Source of the DNA: Bacteroidota bacterium
Lineage (GTDB): Bacteria > Bacteroidota > Bacteroidia > Flavobacteriales > Flavobacteriaceae
Assembly: GCA_027621175.1 (NCBI GenBank)
Contig: JAQCCM010000006.1
Span: forward strand, 17,787-81,786
DNA length: 64,000 nucleotides
Direction: 5' to 3'
The notes under the pieces are model-generated. The model did not search any database and was not told the origin of the DNA. It worked only from the letters and a program-made list of their open reading frames with translations. Of the stretch, positions 53,312 to 61,746 are shown piece after piece (positions within the stretch are counted from its first letter, which is position 1; each line of letters begins with the position of its first letter). A program made the position numbers and the translations under genes.

Positions 53312-53854
53312 ATGAAACGCCCTTATTACTACCTCTTGGTTTTACTTTTTATAAGCTGCAACACAGCTCCAAAACCAGAAAAAAAATCCGTTACGCACGC
53401 AGAAGATACCAAAGTAGAATTGTCGGCTGAATTGGCTCATATATCTTTTCCAATTGAAGGCATGACTTGCGAAGTGGGTTGTGCAGCTCGCATCGAAAAG
53501 AAAGTGGCTGCATCTAAAGGGGTAATGTCGTCAAAAGTAGATTTTGAAGGCAAAACTGCCCATGTTTCTTTTGATCCATCCAAAACTTCCTTTGATGCCA
53601 TTCGTACTACTATTGAAGGACTCGGCGCTGATTATAAAGTGGGTGAGGCGACGGCTAGCTCTACCTATACTGACCTCCAAGAAATAAAAAAATGCAAGAA
53701 AGATTGCACTAAACCCTGTTGTAAAAACAAAGGAACTTGCGATAAGTCATGCGAAAAGAAGTGCTGTAAAGACGGCACAAAAAAGATGGATAACAAAGCA
53801 TGTTCTGCAGATTGCCAAAAAGCATGTTGCGCTGCTAAAGTAGAAAAATCTTAA
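53312..53854 (+). CDS. Heavy-metal-associated (HMA) lipoprotein with Cys-repeat tail
   Basis: A 180-residue lipoprotein (lipobox Cys16 in LFISCNTA). An HMA domain occupies about residues 45-110, with the metal loop GMTCEVGCAARIEKKV; the two Cys are three residues apart (CxxxC) instead of the usual CxxC, a variant I associate with Bacteroidota. The C-terminal about 50 residues hold 12 Cys arranged as three copies of CxxxCxxxCC (CKKDCTKPCC, CDKSCEKKCC, CSADCQKACC). The tail looks like a metallothionein-like sink or a metal-transfer arm for copper or a similar soft metal (inference). It overlaps the convergent gldD by four bases. Confidence 0.85.
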   Translation: MKRPYYYLLVLLFISCNTAPKPEKKSVTHAEDTKVELSAELAHISFPIEGMTCEVGCAARIEKKVAASKGVMSSKVDFEGKTAHVSFDPSKTSFDAIRTTIEGLGADYKVGEATASSTYTDLQEIKKCKKDCTKPCCKNKGTCDKSCEKKCCKDGTKKMDNKACSADCQKACCAAKVEKS

Positions 53855-54393
53855 TCCCACTGAAGGGTTTCTAAAAGCCGCTGTACGTCATTTTTAATGT
53901 AGGCAATGGCCGGTGCTAAAGAATCGTAGTTAGGTGATGCCTCAAATAGCAACGATCCCGTTAGGTAGTGTTTTCGTGTGTCTGTACCGAAAAAATGCAC
54001 ATTTGATGGAGAGTTACCCACAATGGTAATACACGAGCCCACCACATTTTGTGTTTTATTTTCAAAAGCACTTTCGTCAACTTGAATCGCTTGCTTTCCA
54101 AACATTGTCAAGCGCTTGTCAAGGTCTAGCAAAAGCGTATCCAAAGAGAACTTAGTCAAATCAAAATAAGTAAGATATAATGTTGCATGAAGTGACGTAT
54201 ATTCTAAGGTTATACCACAGGCTGACAACGTCTTGGGCGTTGCCAATTGGTTGTGTTCAAATGTATATCTACAGTTGTTAGATATCTGATTGTATTGCGG
54301 AATTGGGTACTTCAACGCAAGCTGTGCTTTTGGTTTGGGTGTAGGTGACTGACAACCCACAAAGAAAAGTGCTAAAATCACAAAACGTTTCAT
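53851..54393 (-). CDS. gldD: Gliding motility lipoprotein GldD
   Basis: A 180-residue lipoprotein (lipobox Cys14 in LFFVGCQSP) matching GldD: LKYPIPQYNQISNNCRYTFE and SNVHFFGTDTRKHYLTGSLL. GldD is needed for flavobacterial gliding and T9SS function. It directly follows gldE with a four-base overlap, the order known from Flavobacterium johnsoniae. Confidence 0.93.
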   Translation of the reverse strand: MKRFVILALFFVGCQSPTPKPKAQLALKYPIPQYNQISNNCRYTFEHNQLATPKTLSACGITLEYTSLHATLYLTYFDLTKFSLDTLLLDLDKRLTMFGKQAIQVDESAFENKTQNVVGSCITIVGNSPSNVHFFGTDTRKHYLTGSLLFEASPNYDSLAPAIAYIKNDVQRLLETLQWD

Positions 54394-55685
54394 GTATGCA
54401 TTTGTACTTTTAATTGCTTAATCCGCTTTCGATCCACAGCTTCAATAGTAAAAATTATATTATTAAACTTTAACGCGGTTCTCACCTTAGGAAACGAACC
54501 CAATTGCTCCAAAACAAAGCCTGCAATAGTTTCCGATTCCCCTTTATTTGCTTCAAATGCTGCGACATTATCAAGCTTTAAAACACTATAAAAATCTTTT
54601 AAAGATGTCTTACCATCAAAAACAAAAGTTGTATCGTTTAATTTGGAATAGCTAATGTCGGTTTCGTCAAATTCATCACTAATATCTCCAACAATTTGCT
54701 CAATAACATCTTCCAGTGATATTACACCCGAAGTTCCTCCATATTCGTCGACCACTACAGCCAAATGAATTCGCTTTGATTGAAATTCCTCCAGCAAATC
54801 ATCCAATTTTTTGTTTTCAGGAACATAGTATGGCTCACGTAATAAGCTAATCCAATCAAATTTTTTCTTGCCTAAATGGGGTAGCAAATCTTTTACGTAA
54901 AGCACTCCAACTACCGTATCAACAGTTTCGCGAAAAACAGGAACACGCGAAAATCCTTTCGCTACAACTTGCTCAATAACCTCAATAAACGCTGTTTTTT
55001 CTTCAATAGCAAAAACATCTATGCGCGGACACATTACCTGCTTGGTCTCCGTGTTTCCGAAAGTTACAATTCCTTTTAAAATTTTTTGTTCGTCTTTGGT
55101 TGTTTCAGAATCGGCGGTCATTTCTAGGGCTTGCGACAGTTGATCTACGGAAATGTTTGACTTCGTTTTTCCCAAACGTTTTTGCAACACAAATGTCAAA
55201 TAACTCATGGGGTATGTTAGTGCAAAAAACACATATTGGTCTAAAACGTAAATGGGCAGTGCCATACGCTTTGCAAAACCTTTAGCGTTTTTGTTGGCGT
55301 ATATTTTCGGCAATATTTCGCCAAACAACAGCACTACGGTAGTAATAATTCCGATCTCAAGTAAAAAACGTAACCACGGTTGTAGAATAGCCTCAAAAAA
55401 CAATGATGTGAGGGATGCAAAAACAAGAACTGTTGCAATATTGATAAGATTATTGAGCAACAAAATAATCGCTAAAAGACGTCTTGGGTTTTTACGCAAA
55501 TGAGCAATGGTGCGCTCAGATTTATTGGAAGATTTCGTTGCCTGCTTTATATAGGACGGTGCTAATGAAAAAAAGGCTACTTCAGAACCTGAAACAAGTG
55601 CAGAACAAAGAAGAAGCAGTAAAAGCAACATCACTTTTGCTGTTTCAAACGTTTCAAAGCCTAAGGCCAAATAGGGTAACTCCAA
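54390..55685 (-). CDS. gldE: Gliding motility-associated protein GldE (CNNM/CorC-type)
   Basis: A 431-residue protein with an N-terminal CNNM/DUF21 membrane domain (about 10-190), a tandem CBS pair (GIVTFGNTETKQVMCPRIDV; DEYGGTSGVISLEDVIEQIV) and a C-terminal CorC/HlyC domain. Related to magnesium/cobalt efflux proteins; in this neighbourhood (ssb-gldE-gldD) it is GldE. Its molecular role in gliding is not established. Confidence 0.93.
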   Translation of the reverse strand: MELPYLALGFETFETAKVMLLLLLLLCSALVSGSEVAFFSLAPSYIKQATKSSNKSERTIAHLRKNPRRLLAIILLLNNLINIATVLVFASLTSLFFEAILQPWLRFLLEIGIITTVVLLFGEILPKIYANKNAKGFAKRMALPIYVLDQYVFFALTYPMSYLTFVLQKRLGKTKSNISVDQLSQALEMTADSETTKDEQKILKGIVTFGNTETKQVMCPRIDVFAIEEKTAFIEVIEQVVAKGFSRVPVFRETVDTVVGVLYVKDLLPHLGKKKFDWISLLREPYYVPENKKLDDLLEEFQSKRIHLAVVVDEYGGTSGVISLEDVIEQIVGDISDEFDETDISYSKLNDTTFVFDGKTSLKDFYSVLKLDNVAAFEANKGESETIAGFVLEQLGSFPKVRTALKFNNIIFTIEAVDRKRIKQLKVQMHT

Positions 55686-55695
55686 CGATTAAGAT

Positions 55696-56127
55696 TTAAA
55701 AGGGCAAGTCGTCATCGCTTGTAGGTTGGCTTGCCTGTGAGGGTTGCTGTAGTGCAGCGGGTTGTACTGGTGCAGCAGCTGCGTCTGTTTGGCGCTGTGT
55801 TAAGAAAGTGAAATCATCCACGTGAATTTCTGTGGAGTAACGATCTCTGCCATCTTCGCCTTGCCATTTTCGAGTTTTAATACGTCCTTCTACATAAACA
55901 CGATCCCCTTTGTTCAGGTATTTTTCACAAATTTCGGCAGCTTTATTACGCACAACCACGTTATGCCATTCGGTATTGGTTACCTTTTCGCCTGTCTGTT
56001 TGCTGGTGTAAGTTTCGTTAGTTGCAATAGGAAACCTTCCAATACAATTCCCGCCATCAAAGTAGGTAACCTTTACGTTGTCTCCTAAGTGCCCAATCAA
56101 CATCACTTTATTTAGTGTTCCGCTCAT
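55696..56127 (-). CDS. ssb: Single-stranded DNA-binding protein
   Basis: A 143-residue SSB with an OB fold (about 1-105, MSGTLNKVMLIGHLGDNVKV; RVYVEGRIKTRKWQ), a Gln/Ala/Pro-rich linker and the acidic tip SDDDLPF. It coats single-stranded DNA and recruits partners through the tip. Its promoter (TTTTTTG-N20-TACATTTG) lies inside the end of mutY, so ssb-gldE-gldD can be transcribed separately from mutY. Confidence 0.96.
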   Translation of the reverse strand: MSGTLNKVMLIGHLGDNVKVTYFDGGNCIGRFPIATNETYTSKQTGEKVTNTEWHNVVVRNKAAEICEKYLNKGDRVYVEGRIKTRKWQGEDGRDRYSTEIHVDDFTFLTQRQTDAAAAPVQPAALQQPSQASQPTSDDDLPF

Positions 56128-56141
56128 AATAGATTTTAAAT

Positions 56142-56175
56142 CAAATGTACATTATCGATTGAACTTCTGCAAAAA
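56142..56175 (-). promoter_or_regulatory. ssb promoter within mutY 3' end (TTTG-N20-TACATTTG)
   Basis: On the minus strand TTTTTTG (56175..56170-ish) and TACATTTG (56149..56142) are 20 bases apart, 14 bp before the ssb ATG. The mutY coding region ends at 56152. Confidence 0.6.
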
Positions 56176-57186
56176 ACGTTCTATTAGACGTGGAACGCCA
56201 AAATTTTGCACGTCAGTCCACGGAGTTGGAAGCTTTATTTTAACATCTTCCAAAATCCAAAAATGCGTATGTAGGGTTTGATGTGATAATTTATGGGTCA
56301 TTACTTCGTCCTCAAATCTTGTCCATGATGCAGCAGCTGCCCAACTGGGCAAATTGGGATGTAATTTTAATGCTTTTTCAGTCAACATACAATCTGCTTC
56401 AAGTAGTGGGAACTCGTACAAACCATGCCAAATATCTTTACCTTCTCTTCTGTTTAGCAAGGTATTTTGCCGATTGTCAAAAGGGATCAAATAATGAAAA
56501 AATCGATTTTTTACAGCTTTGGATTTTATTTTTTGAGGGCGTAACGCAATCGTATTATTGGCTCTAGATTGACATAAATTCTCTAGAGGACAACTTGTAC
56601 AAAGCGGTTGCTTAGGAGTACAGTGCAACGCTCCAAATTCCATAATAGCTTGATTGTAAACGCTAGGTTTGTCCACATCAATTAAAGACTGTGCCAATTC
56701 CTGAAAATATCGAATTCCTTTTGGATGGTTAATTGGTATTTCCACATCAAAATAGCGTGCTAATACCCGATAAACATTACCATCTACCACCGCCACTGGC
56801 GCTTCATAACAAAAAGATGCAATGGCACTTGCCGTGTAAGGTCCAACACCCGGTAGTGTTAATAATTCTTTGAGAGAGCTGGGGAATATTCCATTGTGCT
56901 GCTGTGTAACTTCTTTTGCAGCTTTGTGCAAGTTGCGTGCTCTCGAGTAATAACCAAGCCCTTGCCATAGTTTTAAAACCTCGTCTTCATTTGCATTAGC
57001 TAAATCTTTTACAGTGGGGAAGCGTTTCAAAAAACGATTAAAATAAGGTAAGCCTTGCGCCACTCGAGTTTGTTGTAAAATAACCTCAGAAAGCCAAATA
57101 GTATATGGATCCTTGGTGTGACGCCACGGCAAATCACGCTTGTGTTGTGCATACCAAGCTAACAATTTGGAAGTGAATATGTTCAT
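56152..57186 (-). CDS. mutY: A/G-specific adenine glycosylase
   Basis: A 344-residue MutY: helix-hairpin-helix glycosylase (LLTLPGVGPYTASAIASFCY with the catalytic Asp in VVDGNVYRVLARYF), the four-Cys Fe-S cluster (CTPKQPLCTSCPLENLC) and a C-terminal NUDIX-like domain (about 225-344) that reads 8-oxoG. It removes adenine opposite 8-oxoguanine. A -7 box (TATTTTTG, 57199..57192) ends five bases before the ATG, suggesting a leaderless mRNA. Confidence 0.96.
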   Translation of the reverse strand: MNIFTSKLLAWYAQHKRDLPWRHTKDPYTIWLSEVILQQTRVAQGLPYFNRFLKRFPTVKDLANANEDEVLKLWQGLGYYSRARNLHKAAKEVTQQHNGIFPSSLKELLTLPGVGPYTASAIASFCYEAPVAVVDGNVYRVLARYFDVEIPINHPKGIRYFQELAQSLIDVDKPSVYNQAIMEFGALHCTPKQPLCTSCPLENLCQSRANNTIALRPQKIKSKAVKNRFFHYLIPFDNRQNTLLNRREGKDIWHGLYEFPLLEADCMLTEKALKLHPNLPSWAAAASWTRFEDEVMTHKLSHQTLHTHFWILEDVKIKLPTPWTDVQNFGVPRLIERFLQKFNR

Positions 57187-57191
57187 TGTGT

Positions 57192-57199
57192 CAAAAATA
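57192..57199 (-). promoter_or_regulatory. -7 box (TATTTTTG) for mutY
   Basis: A perfect TAnnTTTG on the minus strand, five bases before the mutY ATG. Confidence 0.5.
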
Positions 57200-57258
57200 C
57201 GTCTAAAGAAAGATATTTTGTAAGTCTAAGTTGGTGTCAACGTATCAATTAAATTTTT

Positions 57259-57266
57259 TATATTTG
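57259..57266 (+). promoter_or_regulatory. -7 box (TATATTTG) for HU gene
   Basis: A perfect TAnnTTTG, 36 bp before the HU ATG at 57303. Confidence 0.5.
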
Positions 57267-57302
57267 CGCACCTAAAATTTACAACCACTAAAAATTTTAA
57301 GG

Positions 57303-57593
57303 ATGACAAAAGCCGATATTGTAACAAATATTTCAAATAAATTAGGAGTAGAGAAAAATGATGCGCAAGAAATTGTTAATCATTTTATGAAAGAAGTTAG
57401 AGGTGCACTTGAATCTGGTGAGAACGTATATTTACGTGGATTTGGAAGTTTTGTGATTAAGACTCGCAAAGCCAAAAAAGGTCGTAATATATCAAAAAAC
57501 GTAACCATCGATATTCCAGCACACAACATTCCTTCGTTCAAGCCGTCAAAGGATTTTTTGGATGAAGTGAAAACCAAATTGGACGTTAAGTAA
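57303..57593 (+). CDS. HU-family DNA-binding protein
   Basis: A 96-residue HU/IHF protein: MTKADIVTNISNKLGVEKND at the start, the central FGSFVIKTRKAKKGRNISKN and the DNA arm with HNIPSFKPSKDF. It bends and compacts DNA as a dimer. It precedes the small basic protein and the RNase E/G gene, an order commonly seen in Flavobacteriia. Confidence 0.96.
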   Translation: MTKADIVTNISNKLGVEKNDAQEIVNHFMKEVRGALESGENVYLRGFGSFVIKTRKAKKGRNISKNVTIDIPAHNIPSFKPSKDFLDEVKTKLDVK

Positions 57594-57628
57594 CGACCAT
57601 ATTTTATTAATTATTTAGAACATAACAT

Positions 57629-57718
57629 ATGCCAAGTGGTAAAAAAAGAAAAAGACACAAGGTAGCCACGCACAAGCGTAAGAAAAGAAGCCGTGCAAAT
57701 CGACATAAGAAAAAGTAG
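57629..57718 (+). CDS. Very small basic protein, probable ribosome-associated (AURKAIP1/COX24-like)
   Basis: A 29-residue ORF (MPSGKKRKRHKVATHKRKKR and then SRANRHKKK) in which more than half of the residues are Lys, Arg or His. It starts 35 bp after the HU stop. Its composition and the KRKRHKxxTHKRKKR pattern match the tiny AURKAIP1/COX24-like proteins annotated in Bacteroidota and related to ribosomal protein bS22. It most likely binds ribosomal RNA. Confidence 0.8.
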   Translation: MPSGKKRKRHKVATHKRKKRSRANRHKKK

Positions 57719-57732
57719 GCTTTTAACACCCT

Positions 57733-57835
57733 GAACGTCCCACGTTCTTTGACATGGAATTCTCCTAGTACTGTTCACACTAGTTATAATTCCCACCAAG
57801 ATAAAATTGTTCAATTGTTCCACCTATTGTGGAAC
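57733..57835 (+). promoter_or_regulatory. Hairpin-rich leader of the RNase E/G gene
   Basis: Three inverted repeats occur in the 131-bp region: GAACGT/ACGTTC (57733-57747, loop CCC), CTAGT/ACTAG (57765-57783) and GTTCCAC/GTGGAAC (57817-57835, loop CTATT). The last is 14 bp before the GTG start of the RNase gene. RNase E of Escherichia coli is autoregulated through hairpins in its own leader, so a similar role is plausible; the first hairpin followed by TTT may also end the upstream transcript weakly. Confidence 0.5.
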
Positions 57836-57849
57836 TAAAAATCATAATT

Positions 57850-59400
57850 GTGAGTAAAGAACTAATTATTCGTTCACGATCCTCTGCAGTTGATTTTGCC
57901 TTACTCAAAGACGGAAAGCTCGTTGAGTTTCACAAAGAAATTGGAGATAATAAATTTCACGTTGGTGATATTTTTTTAGCAAAAGTCAAAAAAACCCTTT
58001 CTGGTTTAAATGCCGCATTTGTAAATGTAGGTTATGAAAAAGATGCGTTTTTGCATTATCATGATTTAGGTCCAAAAGTGACTACGCTGTTAAAATTTAT
58101 CAAACTTGCTGGTGCAGGAAAAATCAAAGATTTTTCACTGAAAAAATACCCTCTAGAGCCTGAAATTAACAAATATGGTATTATTACAGACGCTGTTCAG
58201 GCCAATCAATCTCTACTTGTGCAAATTATCAAAGAACCCATCTCCACCAAAGGACCCCGTATCAGTTCGGAATTGTCCTTGGCGGGTAGGTATTTGGTAT
58301 TGGTTCCTTTTTCGGACCGTGTATCTATGTCACAGAAAATTTCTACACGCGAAGAAAAGAACCGCTTAAAGAAGCTCGTTATGAGTATCAAGCCAAAAGG
58401 TTTTGGTGTTATTATCCGAACCGTGGCAGAAGGCAAAAAAGTAGCCGAACTCGACAAAGATTTACAAGATTTGTATAATCGTTGGGTTGGGATGTGTAAG
58501 AAAATCCAGAAAGCTGATTATCCATCAAGAGTACTGAGTGAGCTCAACAGAGCTTCCTCTATTTTAAGAGATATTTTTGATGATGAATTTACTGGAATTC
58601 ACGTAGATGATCCTGAACTACTAGAAGAGGTAAAAGAATATCTGGAGCAAATTGCTCCCGATAACGTAAATATTGCCAAACTTTTTAAAAGTGATATTCC
58701 TATTTTTGAGCACTTTGGTATTGAAAGACAAATCAAAGCATCTTTTGGACGCACTGTGTCCATGAACAGAGGTGCATATTTGATTATCGAACACACCGAA
58801 GCCCTTCACGTTATTGATGTCAACAGTGGTAACCGTTCTAATAAGGCAAAAAATCAAGAAGATACTGCCTTAGAAGTAAATATGATTGCCGCTACCGAAA
58901 TTGCCCGCCAATTGCGCTTGCGCGATATGGGAGGGATTATCGTAGTTGACTTCATTGATATGATACGTCAAGAAAATAGAAAAAAGCTTTTTGAACACTT
59001 CCGTAAGGAAATGGACACCGACCGTGCTAAGCACAAAATTCTACCTCCAAGTAGAATTGGGCTTATACAAATGACGCGTCAGCGTGTTCGTCCCGAAATG
59101 GATATTAAAACCACGGAGCCAAACCCTAACATCAATGGAGAGGTTGAAGCACCAATTGTTTTGATAGATAAAATAAAAGCAGACTTAGAAAAGATTCTAG
59201 CAAATCCGAAACACAAAAAGAAAAAAGTTGTGTTGCACTTACATCCGTTTATAGCAGCTTATGTTGCCAAAGGTTGGAAGTCGGAGCGCATGAAATGGTA
59301 TTTTGAATACAACAAGTGGATTAAAATAGTACCACGCGATGCGTACACCTATTTACACTACCGTTTCTTTGATGGAAATGGAAAAGTGATTCACACATAA
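57850..59400 (+). CDS. rng: Ribonuclease E/G family protein
   Basis: The start is GTG 57850 (VSKELIIRSRSSAVDFALLK), matching the family N-terminus; an upstream in-frame GTG at 57829 would cover a leader hairpin and is discounted. The 516-residue protein has an S1 domain (about 37-120), the catalytic core with IDVNSGNRSNKAKNQEDTAL and GGIIVVDFIDMI (metal-binding Asp residues), and the end LHLHPFIAAYVAKGWKSERM. It cleaves single-stranded AU-rich RNA in rRNA maturation and mRNA decay. The zinc-link Cys pair of RNase E is not seen. Confidence 0.95.
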   Translation: MSKELIIRSRSSAVDFALLKDGKLVEFHKEIGDNKFHVGDIFLAKVKKTLSGLNAAFVNVGYEKDAFLHYHDLGPKVTTLLKFIKLAGAGKIKDFSLKKYPLEPEINKYGIITDAVQANQSLLVQIIKEPISTKGPRISSELSLAGRYLVLVPFSDRVSMSQKISTREEKNRLKKLVMSIKPKGFGVIIRTVAEGKKVAELDKDLQDLYNRWVGMCKKIQKADYPSRVLSELNRASSILRDIFDDEFTGIHVDDPELLEEVKEYLEQIAPDNVNIAKLFKSDIPIFEHFGIERQIKASFGRTVSMNRGAYLIIEHTEALHVIDVNSGNRSNKAKNQEDTALEVNMIAATEIARQLRLRDMGGIIVVDFIDMIRQENRKKLFEHFRKEMDTDRAKHKILPPSRIGLIQMTRQRVRPEMDIKTTEPNPNINGEVEAPIVLIDKIKADLEKILANPKHKKKKVVLHLHPFIAAYVAKGWKSERMKWYFEYNKWIKIVPRDAYTYLHYRFFDGNGKVIHT

Positions 59401-59402
59401 AA

Positions 59403-59432
59403 TAAAAGCGGCCTTTGTGCCGCTTTTTTTAT
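59403..59432 (+). terminator. Rho-independent terminator of rng
   Basis: AAAGCGGC / GCCGCTTT stem with a six-base loop, then a T run (59405-59430). Confidence 0.92.
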
Positions 59433-59442
59433 TTTAGCACAT

Positions 59443-59910
59443 ATGAAGACGTACTCGGTTGATGAAGCACTAGAAAAACTGCGCCACTATTGCGCCTATC
59501 AAGAGCGCTGCCACAAAGAGGTTAAAAATAAGCTTTATAGCATGCACATGATTCCTGAAGCTGTAACACAAATTGTGGGAACTTTAGTAGCAGAAAACTA
59601 CCTCAATGAAAGTAGATTTGCACAACAATTTGCACAAGGGAAATTCTCCATAAAACATTGGGGGAAGTTACGAATTACACAAGAGTTAAAATCACGCGCC
59701 ATTTCGGATTACGATATTCGGAAAGCACTTTCAGCAATTGATGACGGAGCCTACTCAGAAAAAATATCGAATATTAGCCAAAAAAAATGGGAACAGCTAG
59801 AACGAAACACACCTCAAGTACGCAAGCAAAAATTATATCAATACTTGGCGTATCGGGGTTGGGAAACCCATTTGATTTATGCGCAAATAGATACGCTGAG
59901 TACAAACTAA
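59443..59910 (+). CDS. recX: Regulatory protein RecX
   Basis: A 155-residue all-helical RecX (EALEKLRHYCAYQERCHKEV; LVAENYLNESRFAQQFAQGK; HWGKLRITQELKSRAIS). It modulates RecA filaments. It stands alone behind the rng terminator and shares four bases with the convergent TonB receptor stop. Confidence 0.92.
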   Translation: MKTYSVDEALEKLRHYCAYQERCHKEVKNKLYSMHMIPEAVTQIVGTLVAENYLNESRFAQQFAQGKFSIKHWGKLRITQELKSRAISDYDIRKALSAIDDGAYSEKISNISQKKWEQLERNTPQVRKQKLYQYLAYRGWETHLIYAQIDTLSTN

Positions 59911-61712
59911 AGTGTATAATGCACTGAAATCAACCCATGCGCCTTTGGCATCGGAATCAAATTCTCAAAGTAGGTTACATCAAACAAGTTACGTCCTTGC
60001 AATTCCATACGCCACTTCGGATTCAATGTATATGAAAGCTGCAAATTGAAAAACTGATAGTTTTCCCCCAAAGCACGCTTTGCATACCGGTAAGATGTCG
60101 TGGATGCAAATCGAGAGGATAATTGTTTTGTCAGATTTATATTTATATCGTGCTTTAAAAAATTAAGTGTATATTTTGAATAGACCGATTTAATATAATC
60201 GTCTTCTAGATACGCATAAGACACCCCTAACGCATGCGTTTGCTTACCAATGCGGTAACGCCATTGCGCGTTAAGTTCGCCCCCAACAGTGGTGATTTTA
60301 CCTCTAATATTTTCAGCAACCCATGCTGTATCACTAGGCGATTGCTTGACAAAATCGATTAAGTTTTCGCCATCACGTTTAAATATAGCCGTCTCAATAG
60401 AAACGTTTTTGCCTTTATAGCGCAAAGAAATTTCATGACTCAACGCCTCCTCTGGCAGCAAGTCTGGATTTCCTATGGTGGTCGTACTTAGGTAGTATAA
60501 ATCGGTGTAGGTTGGAACTCGATAGGTATATCCGGTGTTGTAGGTCAGCTTCAGGTTTTGACCTAAGCGGTAACCCATATCGATTCCAGGGTAGAAAAAA
60601 TCACCCATATCGGAGTAGCTACTCCATGCAAAACCTGGCGTTATGTCTAATGCTCCCGCTGTAAATCGATGTTCAAAAAACAAATGCGCAATGGTTCTAT
60701 TTTTATCCCCCAAATTGTTGCTTTGGATGTTGACACTCGAAAATTCAACTCCTAATCCAGTAACTCCCCAAGCATTTGTGTTTTTTATATCCAAAGATGC
60801 CCCTAGCCTATTGGTAATATGCAGGTTTCTAAACACAGAAGGATTATTTCTAATATAGATATATTCGTCCTGACCACGTTTCCAAAATATTCTAGGCGTC
60901 CACGTCCATTTTTGATTTTCACTTGCTATGGTACTTGTTAGTGCTACCAAGCTACTTTGTGTTTCTTCGTATTGATCTTTGGCGTTAACTGCTCTATAAA
61001 ATCCGTTTGCACCAAACTTCCGTTCGGTAAACATGGTCATTAAGCTTAGCTGATTTGCACCAACATCTAAGTTGCTTTTCGTAAACACATGAAAGTTTTG
61101 AAAATCGGTATTGTACCTATATCCATCGCTTTCTTGTAAAGAAACATGTGCCATGTGCTGTAATTTTTCTCCTGCGTGCTGCGCCGTAATACCAAATTGA
61201 TCCGTATCAAAACTACCTATGCGGTCGGTAAGCGTGACCTTGTTTTTATCTACTTTTTTGGTAACGATATTAATCGCACCTGTAAATGCGTTTTGCCCAT
61301 AAATGCGAGCAGCTGGGCCTTTTACAATTTCAATGCGTTCAATAACTTCAAGCGGCAATGCGCTGTTAAGCGTATGATGACCGGTTTGCGGATCGTCAAC
61401 ACGGATACCGTCTATCAATAACAACACTTGACTGTAGGTTCCACCTCGAAGGTAAATATCGGCATTAGCCCCTTCAATGCCTTGTTGCAATACATCCACA
61501 CCTGCCTGAAAACGCAGTAAATCTGCCAAACTGGTTACGGGTGTTTCAGCAATTTGTTTTGCTGTAATTACCGTTACCGATTTTGAGTCTTCTGAAAAAG
61601 GAATGTTTAATCTTGGGGAAGAAACCACAACCTCGTTGAGTTGTGTTTGTGCGGATCCATAAAATGTAATCCATATAAAAACAACACCAAAGATTGGTTT
61701 TAAAATTCTCAT
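59907..61712 (-). CDS. BtuB-like TonB-dependent receptor
   Basis: A 601-residue receptor with a signal peptide (1-21), a TonB-box-like segment, plug domain (SLADLLRFQAGVDVLQQGIE; YLRGGTYSQVLLLIDGIRVD; IERIEIVKGPAARIYGQNAF) and a barrel of about 22 strands ending HGLISVHYTL. The size and plug motifs resemble BtuB, the cobalamin receptor. No cobalamin riboswitch is found in the 34 bp separating it from atpC, so the substrate is uncertain. It is probably cotranscribed with, or just downstream of, the ATP synthase genes. Confidence 0.88.
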   Translation of the reverse strand: MRILKPIFGVVFIWITFYGSAQTQLNEVVVSSPRLNIPFSEDSKSVTVITAKQIAETPVTSLADLLRFQAGVDVLQQGIEGANADIYLRGGTYSQVLLLIDGIRVDDPQTGHHTLNSALPLEVIERIEIVKGPAARIYGQNAFTGAINIVTKKVDKNKVTLTDRIGSFDTDQFGITAQHAGEKLQHMAHVSLQESDGYRYNTDFQNFHVFTKSNLDVGANQLSLMTMFTERKFGANGFYRAVNAKDQYEETQSSLVALTSTIASENQKWTWTPRIFWKRGQDEYIYIRNNPSVFRNLHITNRLGASLDIKNTNAWGVTGLGVEFSSVNIQSNNLGDKNRTIAHLFFEHRFTAGALDITPGFAWSSYSDMGDFFYPGIDMGYRLGQNLKLTYNTGYTYRVPTYTDLYYLSTTTIGNPDLLPEEALSHEISLRYKGKNVSIETAIFKRDGENLIDFVKQSPSDTAWVAENIRGKITTVGGELNAQWRYRIGKQTHALGVSYAYLEDDYIKSVYSKYTLNFLKHDININLTKQLSSRFASTTSYRYAKRALGENYQFFNLQLSYTLNPKWRMELQGRNLFDVTYFENLIPMPKAHGLISVHYTL

Positions 61713-61746
61713 AATAATAAGATTATATGAATAATCCGTTATGGAA

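Noticed and set aside
57829..57849. Upstream GTG start for the RNase E/G gene
   Set aside because: It would place the start inside the leader hairpin, and the family N-terminus begins at the GTG at 57850.
61713..61746. Cobalamin riboswitch before the BtuB-like receptor
   Set aside because: Only 34 bp separate it from atpC and no B12-box is present.
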